DNA from: Burkholderia lata
GTDB lineage: Bacteria; Pseudomonadota; Gammaproteobacteria; Burkholderiales; Burkholderiaceae
Assembly: GCF_000012945.1 (NCBI RefSeq)
Contig: NC_007509.1
Location: forward strand, 868,001 to 932,000
Direction: 5' to 3'
Length of the DNA stretch: 64,000 nucleotides
Within the stretch, counting starts at the first letter, position 1, and every line of letters starts with the position of its first letter. Below the pieces are notes generated by a model that had not been told where the DNA came from, made no database searches, and saw nothing but the letters and a program-made list of their open reading frames with translations. A program made the translations under genes and the position numbers. Shown here one piece after another: positions 48,621 through 55,948 of this stretch.

Positions 48621-51035
48621 TCAGAGCAGGTAACGGGCGCGCAGGTAATAGAACCCGCCGTTGATGCCGATCGGCGATGACACGATGTCGTACTGCGTGC
48701 CGAGGAACTGGTTCTCCGCCGGCAGCTTGCTCGGGTACACGTTGAACAGGTTGTTCGCGCCCACCGCGATTTCGAACTTGCGCGTCATCGCATAACGGAG
48801 CTCGACGTCGGTGACGTACCTCGCCGCGTTCGTGAAATGGGCGAAGCGCGTCGTCGAATAGGCATTTGGGCCGCTCCAGTAGCTCTCTTCGCCGGAGGTC
48901 GGGCCGTAACGCGTTTCATGCAGGCTCAGAGCCCATTTGTCACGGTGCCAGGTGCCGCCGACGATGATCTTGTTCTTCGGCGTCGACGACGTGATGTAGC
49001 CGACCTGCTGCGCGTTGAGCAGCGTGTTGCCGTTGGTGTCGCGGCCCACGCTCGTCACGCTCGTCGTGTTGAAGTTGATGCCGAGATCCCAGTCGACGGA
49101 ACCCCACCGCGCGAAGTTGCTGTGATACGTGGCCAGGATGTCGACGCCGCGCGTGCGCGTATTCACGCCATTCGTGAAATAGTTCGCCGTCACGGACGGC
49201 AAGCCCGCCGGCAACGTGATGCCGGCCTGCGTCAGTGCATCGATCGCGGACTGTCCGCTATAGGTGCCGCCCTGCACGATCCGGTCACGGATGTTGATCT
49301 GGTACGCATCGATCGTCACGTTCAGGTTCGGCAGCGGGTTAAGCACGAGCCCGATATCGAAGTTGGTCGACTTCTCCGGTTTGAGCGGCGTCGCGCCGAG
49401 GTTGCGTGCGGCCTGTGAGTTCGGTGCCAGCTGCCCGTATGCGGAAAGCGGCGAGATGTTCAGGTTCGTGAAGTATTGCTGCGCGAGCGACGGCGCACGA
49501 AAGCCGGTGCCGACGCTGCCGCGAACCGCGATGCGCGGCGTGATGTCGTAGCGCGTCGAGACCTTGCCGTTGGCGGTGCTGCCGACATCGTTGTAATGCT
49601 CGAAGCGCCCCGCGAGATCCACCTGCCAGTTCGGCGCAGGCCGGGTCGCGAGATCGATGTAGGTGCCGAGCACCTCGCGCGATTTCGACAGCGCACTGAG
49701 CGGCGACAGGCCCGGCAATGCCTGACTACCCGCGCCATAGGTCGATGCCGGATCGCCCTCGCCGACCGTATAGCTTTCGTGGCGATGCTCGACGCCGACC
49801 GACACGTTGAGCGGCGCGGGCAGCAACGGCAGGTGGAATGCGCGCGTCAGGTCCAGGTTGTTGGTCCACTGCGTGCTCGTGAAGGTCGACAGGCGAAAGC
49901 CGGTCGGCGTCGATCCGGTCGCGGCGAACAGGCTCGTGTTCGCCGAATTGACCATGCCGATGCCGATGTTGTCGCGGCCGTAGGTCGAGCTGATATCCCA
50001 TGCCCAGCCGAGCAGCCGGTCGCCTTTCACGCCCGCGGTCAACGAGAAGTCGTTTTCGTTGAGCGTCTCCTGCGGGGTGAAACCGTTCGGATAGAGGGTC
50101 GGCAGCACCGACGGCAACCGGTAGTTCTGGTAGCTGCTGCCGTTCCGGTGCGCATACGTGCCGAAGCCGTACAGCTTCGCGCCGCCTTCGAGCAGGTAGC
50201 CCGCGTTGAATGCGACCGACTCCCGCGTGCTGGCCGGCGACCCGAGAATCAGGTTGTCGTTCTGGCCGGTTCGCGGATCGGCGCCGGTTCGCACCGTATG
50301 ATTCTGCCGGTTGTATTCGGCGCTCAGGTCGAGATAGCCCGCATCGCCGAGCCGCAGCCCGATGTTGGCCGCATTGTTCTGCGCGAGGCCGTCGCCTTGA
50401 TAGGTCTGCCCGGTGGTGTTGGACAGTTCACCGCCCTTGTAGTCCGACTTGAGGATGACGTTGATCACGCCGGCAATCGCATCCGAGCCGTATTGCGCGG
50501 ATGCGCCGTCGCGGAGAATCTCGACGTGATCGATCGCCGCGACCGGAATCAGGTCGACGTCGACCCCGGTCGAGCCTTGCTGCGGCCCGCGGTTCAGCGA
50601 CACATTCGCGGTCGAATGGCGGCGCTTGCCGTTCACGAGCACGAGCACGTAGTCGGGGCTCAGCCCGTGCAATGTCAGCGCGCTGGTCAGGTTGCCCGCA
50701 TCGCCACGCATCGCCTGGCGCGCGATCGACGGCGACAGCTGGACGAGCGCATCGCGCAGGTTGCCCTGCCCGGTGCGCCGCAGCGCGTCGCCGCCGATCA
50801 CTTCCACCGGGGCAGCGGCATCGCGCATTTTCCGTGCACTTTCACGCGTACCGGTCGTGACGACGACGTCCTGGACGGTCACGACAACGTCCTGGGCACC
50901 GCCGGCGGGCGTCGGGTTTGGCGTACTGCCCTGCGCCCACGCGGCGCCGCTGGCGGTAATCCAATAGGCGGCCAGCGCCAGCGAGCGGCGACGGGGATAC
51001 GTCACGCGCGCATTGTCGTTTCTCTGATAAACCAC
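48621..51035 (-). CDS. TonB-dependent receptor of the cyclodipeptide operon
   Basis: Outer-membrane TonB-dependent receptor of 804 residues. A basic leader (YPRRRSLALAAYWITASGAAWA) is cleaved before QGS. The TonB-box region is DVVVTTGTRES, the plug has NLRDALVQLSPSIARQ and HVEILRDGASAQYGSDAIAGVINVILK, and the barrel follows. It ends RARYLL, with Leu in place of the usual Phe. The GTG start has GAGGG seven bases upstream; a second GTG ten codons in is possible. It is 37 bases before the 2OG oxygenase in the same direction, so it probably heads the operon. Uptake of the metal complex or of the cyclodipeptide product is inferred. Confidence 0.91.
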   Translation of the reverse strand: MVYQRNDNARVTYPRRRSLALAAYWITASGAAWAQGSTPNPTPAGGAQDVVVTVQDVVVTTGTRESARKMRDAAAPVEVIGGDALRRTGQGNLRDALVQLSPSIARQAMRGDAGNLTSALTLHGLSPDYVLVLVNGKRRHSTANVSLNRGPQQGSTGVDVDLIPVAAIDHVEILRDGASAQYGSDAIAGVINVILKSDYKGGELSNTTGQTYQGDGLAQNNAANIGLRLGDAGYLDLSAEYNRQNHTVRTGADPRTGQNDNLILGSPASTRESVAFNAGYLLEGGAKLYGFGTYAHRNGSSYQNYRLPSVLPTLYPNGFTPQETLNENDFSLTAGVKGDRLLGWAWDISSTYGRDNIGIGMVNSANTSLFAATGSTPTGFRLSTFTSTQWTNNLDLTRAFHLPLLPAPLNVSVGVEHRHESYTVGEGDPASTYGAGSQALPGLSPLSALSKSREVLGTYIDLATRPAPNWQVDLAGRFEHYNDVGSTANGKVSTRYDITPRIAVRGSVGTGFRAPSLAQQYFTNLNISPLSAYGQLAPNSQAARNLGATPLKPEKSTNFDIGLVLNPLPNLNVTIDAYQINIRDRIVQGGTYSGQSAIDALTQAGITLPAGLPSVTANYFTNGVNTRTRGVDILATYHSNFARWGSVDWDLGINFNTTSVTSVGRDTNGNTLLNAQQVGYITSSTPKNKIIVGGTWHRDKWALSLHETRYGPTSGEESYWSGPNAYSTTRFAHFTNAARYVTDVELRYAMTRKFEIAVGANNLFNVYPSKLPAENQFLGTQYDIVSSPIGINGGFYYLRARYLL

Positions 51036-51683
51036 TGCGAAGCCCTCATTTCAGCGAGCCGCAAGGTGTCGTTCCATTCTCGCGTCACGCTTCTCGTTTG
51101 TTTTGATTTCAGTGCGTGACGCATCATCCTCCCGGTGAAACATTTTGTTAAATAACAAATGCATATTTTCATTTACCAATTTAAATGCCCGACACCGGCC
51201 TTGCGTGCGATTACGCAATGGCTTCGATAATGTCGCGATTGTGTGTCGAAGAGAAATGACGTCAGTCAGACCGACGCTCGTATGAAATGGCCGAATTGAA
51301 TAATTGAAGCGAATATGCGCATATTTGTGAAATGTCGATTTTTCTCGACGTGCTGCGCATTGCCTGTCTGAACCACTGCGGCGGAAACGATCGCGGCAAT
51401 ACCGACATCATTGCGATGGCGGAAGGGTGGCAGGCTCGCGGCCTTGGGCGGCGTCGAGTCGTTTCCGTCGATGGGGGGCGCGTCGGGTTTTCAATCGGGA
51501 TCGATGGCGAGACCACTGCCGCATCGAGATCCGCTCCTCCGGATCTCGATGAGCGAGCGTCTCGATCACCTCGCGATCACGATTCCGCTATCCCGCGTGG
51601 AAGCCGGCCTGTCCGGCTGAAACGGCAGTCTCGTGCGACCCGGCGGGATACGATTCCATCCGTCGTGTTTTTATTTCGGATCG
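51036..51683. promoter_or_regulatory. A+T-rich control region of the cyclodipeptide operon
   Basis: Gene-free 648 bases between the last ExbD gene and the receptor. Bases 51141-51190 are strikingly A+T-rich. They include the perfect dyad TTTGTTA-AA-TAACAAA at 51144-51159, about 110 bases upstream of the receptor start, and then GCATATTTTC. The dyad is an operator candidate. It does not match a Fur box. The right part, 51330-51680, shows no gene. Confidence 0.5.
51144..51159. promoter_or_regulatory. Perfect dyad, operator candidate of cyclodipeptide operon
   Basis: TTTGTTAAATAACAAA: perfect 7-bp inverted arms with a 2-base centre in an A+T-rich island. No regulator gene sits next to it, so the trans factor must be elsewhere. 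Confidence 0.5.
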
Positions 51684-52115
51684 TCACTGCATGTATTGCT
51701 CGTTGCCGATCAGGCCGATCTTCGTCGCGCCTTCGCGCTGTGCCGACGCCAGCACCTCGGCCACCGCGCGGTAAGGCGCCGCCTGGTCCGGCCGCAGCCG
51801 GATCTCGTCCTGGTCGGCTTCGGCCGCGATTTCGCGGAACTTCGCCCCCAGCCCGGCCGGCCCGTTCACGGGCGAGCCGTTCCAGTTGACCGATCCGTCC
51901 GCGCCGATGTCGATCTGCACCACCTGGGGCGGATGCGGCGGCGGCGGCGGGTTTCCCACCGGCAGGTTCATCTTCACCGAGTGCATCTGGATCGGGATCG
52001 TGATGATCAACATGATCAGCAGCACCAGCATGACGTCGATCAACGGCGTGGTGTTGATGTCCACCATCACGTCCGGATCGTCGTTGCTCCGTCCGGCGCC
52101 CACGTTCATACCCAT
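51684..52115 (-). CDS. exbD: ExbD/TolR-type energy-transducing protein (second copy)
   Basis: Inner-membrane protein of 143 residues: short cytoplasmic N-terminus, one transmembrane helix (PLIDVMLVLLIMLIITIPI) with the essential proton-path aspartate (Asp in LIDVML), then a periplasmic domain with a proline stretch and DQAAPYRAVAEVLASAQREG. It works with ExbB and TonB to energise outer-membrane receptors. It is 12 bases after the other exbD. Tandem ExbD copies are known in several proteobacteria, where one may have a special role. Confidence 0.93.
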   Translation of the reverse strand: MGMNVGAGRSNDDPDVMVDINTTPLIDVMLVLLIMLIITIPIQMHSVKMNLPVGNPPPPPHPPQVVQIDIGADGSVNWNGSPVNGPAGLGAKFREIAAEADQDEIRLRPDQAAPYRAVAEVLASAQREGATKIGLIGNEQYMQ

Positions 52116-52127
52116 CGTTCGAACTCC

Positions 52128-52550
52128 CTAGCCCCCGCGTGCGGGCGGCTCCGTGATGAAGGCGATCTTGACGACCCCGGCCCGCTCGCATGCGGTGACG
52201 ACCTGGCCGATGTACCGATACGGCGTCGCCTGATCGCCGCGTACGTGCACGTCCGGTTGCGGCGTCTGCGCCGAAATCTCCTTCAGGCGCGACACCAGCG
52301 CCTGAAGGTTCACATGCTCGGTTCCCCAGAAGAGCTCGCCCTGCCGGTTCACGGCGATCTCGATGCTTTTCGGTTGGGTCTGCAGCGGCTGTATCCGCTC
52401 CGCCGGCAACTGCACCTGGATCGTGTGCGTCACCACCGGGATCGTGATCAGGAAGATGATCAGCAACACCAGCATCACGTCCACGAGCGGCGTCGTGTTG
52501 ATCGCCGAGATCACCTCGTCGTTATCGTCACCGCCAACGCTGATGGCCAT
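52128..52550 (-). CDS. exbD: ExbD/TolR-type energy-transducing protein (first copy)
   Basis: Inner-membrane protein of 140 residues, with one transmembrane helix (PLVDVMLVLLIIFLITIPV) containing the key Asp, and a periplasmic domain (VHVRGDQATPYRYIGQVV). It is a paralog of the next gene and lies 12 bases after exbB. Part of the TonB motor. Confidence 0.93.
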   Translation of the reverse strand: MAISVGGDDNDEVISAINTTPLVDVMLVLLIIFLITIPVVTHTIQVQLPAERIQPLQTQPKSIEIAVNRQGELFWGTEHVNLQALVSRLKEISAQTPQPDVHVRGDQATPYRYIGQVVTACERAGVVKIAFITEPPARGG

Positions 52551-52562
52551 GGCCGACTCCGC

Positions 52563-53498
52563 TCAGGATTGAACGGCCAGCGCCTGCGGCGACGGTGCTG
52601 CCGCCGGCGCGATGCGGCCCGCGGCCCGTCTGCCGCCCGCGAGCAATACTGTATGCAGTTGCGCGCCGAAGTTGCGCACACGCTCCATCACGGACTTGTT
52701 GCGGCGCACGAGGAAGTTGTAGCCGAGCACGGCCGGCACGGCCACCGCCAGACCGATCGCGGTCATGATCAGCGCTTCGCCCACCGGCCCCGCGACCTTG
52801 TCGATCGACGCCTGGCCCGCGATACCGATCGCCGTCAGCGCGTGATAGATGCCCCACACCGTACCGAACAGCCCGACGAACGGCGCGGTGGACCCCACCG
52901 TGCCCAGAAACGCGAGGCCGTCCTGCAAGCGGTTCGAGACGTTGGTGATCGAACGCTCGATGTTCAGCTCGATCCAGGTGTTGCGGTCGACCGAATCGAG
53001 CAGCGCCGAGTCGTGGTGCTCTCCCGCCTCGATCGCGTTCTCGGCGATGAAGCGAAACGGCGACGCATCGTCGAGCTGGGCCGTGCCTTCGGCCAGCGTC
53101 GGCGCATTCCAGACCTGTTCGTCGGCCGACTTCGCCCGGCTGTTCGCACGCGCCTGCTCGATGAACTTGGTGACCATGACGTACCAGCTGCCGAGCGACA
53201 TGACCACGAGCAGCGCCAGCACGAAGCGGGCCACGAAGTCGCCATTTGCCCACAGGGCCCCCAGGCCGTACGGGTTCTCGACGGTTGCCGACGTCGCGGG
53301 TTCGGGTGGCGGCACCGGGCGTTCCGATCCATTCGAAGCAGCCGGCGCCGCCGCGATCGGCAATGCACCGGATGCGGCTCGGACCGATGTCGCCGTCGTC
53401 TCCTGTGCCAGCACCGATGGCGAGGCGACCAGCGCGCCGCCCACGCCGGCGGCAATCAACAGACCTGCCGCCAGTGCGGCCCGAATATGCTTTTTCAT
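52563..53498 (-). CDS. exbB: ExbB-type proton-channel protein
   Basis: Inner-membrane MotA/TolQ/ExbB protein of 311 residues, longer than the E. coli ExbB (244). It has a signal-like N-terminus (LLIAAGVGGALVASPSVLA) and a periplasmic Ala/Pro-rich extension of about 65 residues, as in the long ExbB form of some proteobacteria. The core includes a first helix (FVLALLVVMSLGSWYVMV), LGTVGSTAPFVGLFGTVWGIYHAL and the last helices (EALIMTAIGLAVAVPAVLGYNFLV). It lies 68 bases after tonB and 12 before exbD. Confidence 0.94.
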   Translation of the reverse strand: MKKHIRAALAAGLLIAAGVGGALVASPSVLAQETTATSVRAASGALPIAAAPAASNGSERPVPPPEPATSATVENPYGLGALWANGDFVARFVLALLVVMSLGSWYVMVTKFIEQARANSRAKSADEQVWNAPTLAEGTAQLDDASPFRFIAENAIEAGEHHDSALLDSVDRNTWIELNIERSITNVSNRLQDGLAFLGTVGSTAPFVGLFGTVWGIYHALTAIGIAGQASIDKVAGPVGEALIMTAIGLAVAVPAVLGYNFLVRRNKSVMERVRNFGAQLHTVLLAGGRRAAGRIAPAAAPSPQALAVQS

Positions 53499-53566
53499 AA
53501 GGACTCCATAGACATGATGGATCGATTCGGAAAGCAGGCGGTGTCCACCGCCTTGCCTGTCCCGCC

Positions 53567-54259
53567 TCAGTTCAGGTTGAAGGAAAACGGTACCCGCACA
53601 CGCACGGATTGCCCCTGGGCGATACAGTTGAAGCGCTTGACCGCATTCAGCGCGGCACGATTGAGCACCGGATCCGCCGGCTGCGCGACCCGCAGGTTCG
53701 TGACGCGGCCGTCCGGGTCGACGGTGAATTCGACGGTCACGTCACCCGTGATGTTGTTGTCCTGCGCCTCCGGCGGATAGGCGATCGACGCGCGAACCTC
53801 GTCCGAATTCGGGCAGACCACGCCAATCTCGCGGTTCACCGGCTTGGCAACCGGTACGGGTGCGGGTACGGGCGGGGCTTCATGTACCGGTGCGGTCGGG
53901 GCCGGCGCGTCCTGATGCGTGATGGTGGCGGGCGGCGGGGCCTGCACGCGCACCCCGGGCGGCGGCACGAACGGCGGCGGCGGCGCGGTCACCCGCGGCT
54001 TCGACACGACCTTTTCGACCGGCTTCGGCGGCGGGGGCGGCGGCGGTTTCACCGGGACGATGATGCGGGCCTCGATCGGCTGCTGGACGATCTGGACGAC
54101 CCGGGTCGCCAGGCCGTTCACGAGCGCCCATATCAGGACGAGATGCAGCGCGATGGCGATCGCGATGCCGCCGAAGCGGCGCACGGGGTGGGTCTGTCTT
54201 TTGCCGAACTCGCGCGGACGGCCGATTGCCGCGAGTCGGGAGGGAGAGGCGGTTGTCAT
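53567..54259 (-). CDS. tonB: TonB energy-transducing protein
   Basis: TonB protein of 230 residues with the N-terminal anchor (GGIAIAIALHLVLIWALVNGL, including the conserved SHxxH-like His), a long proline-rich periplasmic spacer (from about 70 to 145, with PPPPPPKP), and the C-terminal domain YPPEAQDNNITGDVTVEFTV ending near FSFNLN. It spans the periplasm and drives TonB-dependent receptors. It lies 74 bases after the flavin monooxygenase gene and opens the exbB-exbD-exbD operon, upstream of the receptor/cyclodipeptide operon. It may be dedicated to these receptors. Confidence 0.94.
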   Translation of the reverse strand: MTTASPSRLAAIGRPREFGKRQTHPVRRFGGIAIAIALHLVLIWALVNGLATRVVQIVQQPIEARIIVPVKPPPPPPPKPVEKVVSKPRVTAPPPPFVPPPGVRVQAPPPATITHQDAPAPTAPVHEAPPVPAPVPVAKPVNREIGVVCPNSDEVRASIAYPPEAQDNNITGDVTVEFTVDPDGRVTNLRVAQPADPVLNRAALNAVKRFNCIAQGQSVRVRVPFSFNLN

Positions 54260-54333
54260 GTTCAGTCCAAGGCCAATGAGGTCGGGCGTCCGGCGCGGGT
54301 TTCGCGTTCGCCGGTCCGCAGGCGCGCCGCCGG

Positions 54334-55374
54334 TCAGGCCGCAACCGGTTCGCGCCGATCGGCGGGACGCCAGCCGAGTGCCGGCGCGAGTCGCGTCATG
54401 ACATCGTCGAGAATCTGCAGATAATTCTCGAACGTCAGGTCGTAGGGCAGTTCGACACGCAGTTCCTGCACCTGCTCGACCACCGGATCGGCCAGCAGCC
54501 GCTCCAGGATTTCGTCCGAGGTGCCGACGAGATCCGGCGCGTACAGCGTGCGTCGCTCGCCCTGCGGTGCCAGCGTGCGAGCATGACGCCCGTCGGCAAA
54601 CGCGCGATAGCGTTCGCGATCTTTCGCGCTCGCACCGTCGGTCGGGACGATCACGCGCCCCAGCGAGATACGCGGTGCGTGGGCCTCATGCCAATGGTCG
54701 CGATACAGCGCCAGTTGCCGCAACTGGGCGTCGATATGGCTGTCGGTGCCCTCGCCCGCGGTCACGTTGGCGATCAACAGGTTGAAGCCGTTCCGGGCGG
54801 CCCATTCGGCCGACCGCCTGGACCCTCCGCCGTACCAGAGCCGGCCCGTCAAGCCCGGCGCAAAGGGGCTCACGCGTGGCCGGACCCGGCCGGCGGCCGA
54901 TTCCACAAAGGTGTCTTCGTCGCCGAGCCAGTCGCCGGCGAGATTGCGGCGCAGCCGGGCCAGGCGCGCATGCGAGAAGTCGACCCGCTCCGGATCGGTG
55001 TCGAACAGGCGTTCGCCCAGCAGCGCGCCGTGAATCGGCGCACCCGCGCTGAGTCCGACCTGGAGCCGTCCGCGCGAGAGCACGTCGACGGTGGCGAGGT
55101 CCTCGGCCAGCCGGAACGGATTCTCGTATCCCATCTGGATGACCGCCGCGCCCAGGCCGATCCGGGTCGTGCGCTGGCTCGCCGCCGCGAGAAACGTGGT
55201 GGCCGACGAGACGGCGCGCTCGAGATGGCGTTGCCGTATCCAGGCACCGTCGTAGCCGAGCGCCTCGCCGGCATGGAACAGCTCGAGCGTCCGCTCGAAT
55301 CCCGCCGCCGCATCTTCGCCGGCGTAATTTCCCGTTGCCAGGAAGGCAATCTGATCAATGCGTACGTTGCTCAC
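54334..55374 (-). CDS. LLM-class flavin-dependent monooxygenase
   Basis: Luciferase-like TIM-barrel monooxygenase of 346 residues that uses reduced flavin. The start is a GTG behind GAAGGA; the frame is open further up. Seen are ALGYDGAWIRQRHLER, TTRIGLGAAVIQMGYENPFRLAEDLATVDVLSRGRLQVGLSAG, and GLTGRLWYGGGSRRSAEWAARNGFNL with the flavin-binding region. It is 74 bases before tonB in the same direction, so it may belong to the same operon. Family substrates include alkanesulfonates, nitriloacetate-like chelators and diketones. Desulfonation with TonB systems is known, which is an alternative reading for this locus. Confidence 0.87.
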   Translation of the reverse strand: MSNVRIDQIAFLATGNYAGEDAAAGFERTLELFHAGEALGYDGAWIRQRHLERAVSSATTFLAAASQRTTRIGLGAAVIQMGYENPFRLAEDLATVDVLSRGRLQVGLSAGAPIHGALLGERLFDTDPERVDFSHARLARLRRNLAGDWLGDEDTFVESAAGRVRPRVSPFAPGLTGRLWYGGGSRRSAEWAARNGFNLLIANVTAGEGTDSHIDAQLRQLALYRDHWHEAHAPRISLGRVIVPTDGASAKDRERYRAFADGRHARTLAPQGERRTLYAPDLVGTSDEILERLLADPVVEQVQELRVELPYDLTFENYLQILDDVMTRLAPALGWRPADRREPVAA

Positions 55375-55948
55375 TTTCGTATCCTTCGCAATCGGTCGAA
55401 AATCGAAAGGCAATGAGACATCGGGCTCGACCTCGCGAATGGCCGAGCACATCGGATTCAAGCTGTCGTGAGGAAGCGTGGAAGGGACAGACAACTTCAC
55501 ACGAGTCTTCGATTATGGAGAACGTGCGACTGCCGCGTTGCGGTCATTTCTTCTATGGATATGACGCGCGCATCGAGACAGATAGCGCGCGCATCAATAA
55601 TGGAATTCGCGATTGCTGCGGGACGATTCGGTGCGCATCCGGTCACGGAAAGGAAGCGACAGTGCGGAAACCCGCGACGGACGGGTTCGACGTGGCGGCA
55701 GGTCGATTGCCGCTTTCAACTTCATCGCCTGCTCGAGAAATGATGTGCCGCTGCGCAAGCGTGGTAACGGCTCCACGCGGGAGCCGTTACCACCGGGCTT
55801 GAGAGAAAGGAACCGATCACGACTCACGGCACCTGTCGCTGCGTGCCGGCACCGTGTGCCTGCCTGTCAGGTATGCGTCAACGCGCCGTGCTTCGTCGCA
55901 GGCACACTTGCACGGGATCAGCCGCGGTCGTGATGTCGCCGGACGACC
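55375..55948. other. Intergenic region between pyruvate carboxylase and monooxygenase
   Basis: Gene-free 574 bases of reduced GC content near 55500-55640. It contains the 14-bp perfect hairpin at 55761-55793 and otherwise nothing I can name. The promoter of the monooxygenase/TonB operon should lie here. Confidence 0.5.
55761..55793. terminator. Perfect 14-bp hairpin downstream of pyruvate carboxylase
   Basis: GTGGTAACGGCTCC pairs fully with GGAGCCGTTACCAC across loop ACGCG. It lies about 156 bases beyond the pyruvate carboxylase stop on the reverse strand. There is no T-run. It could be a terminator, an RNA-stabilising element or an operator. Confidence 0.45.
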
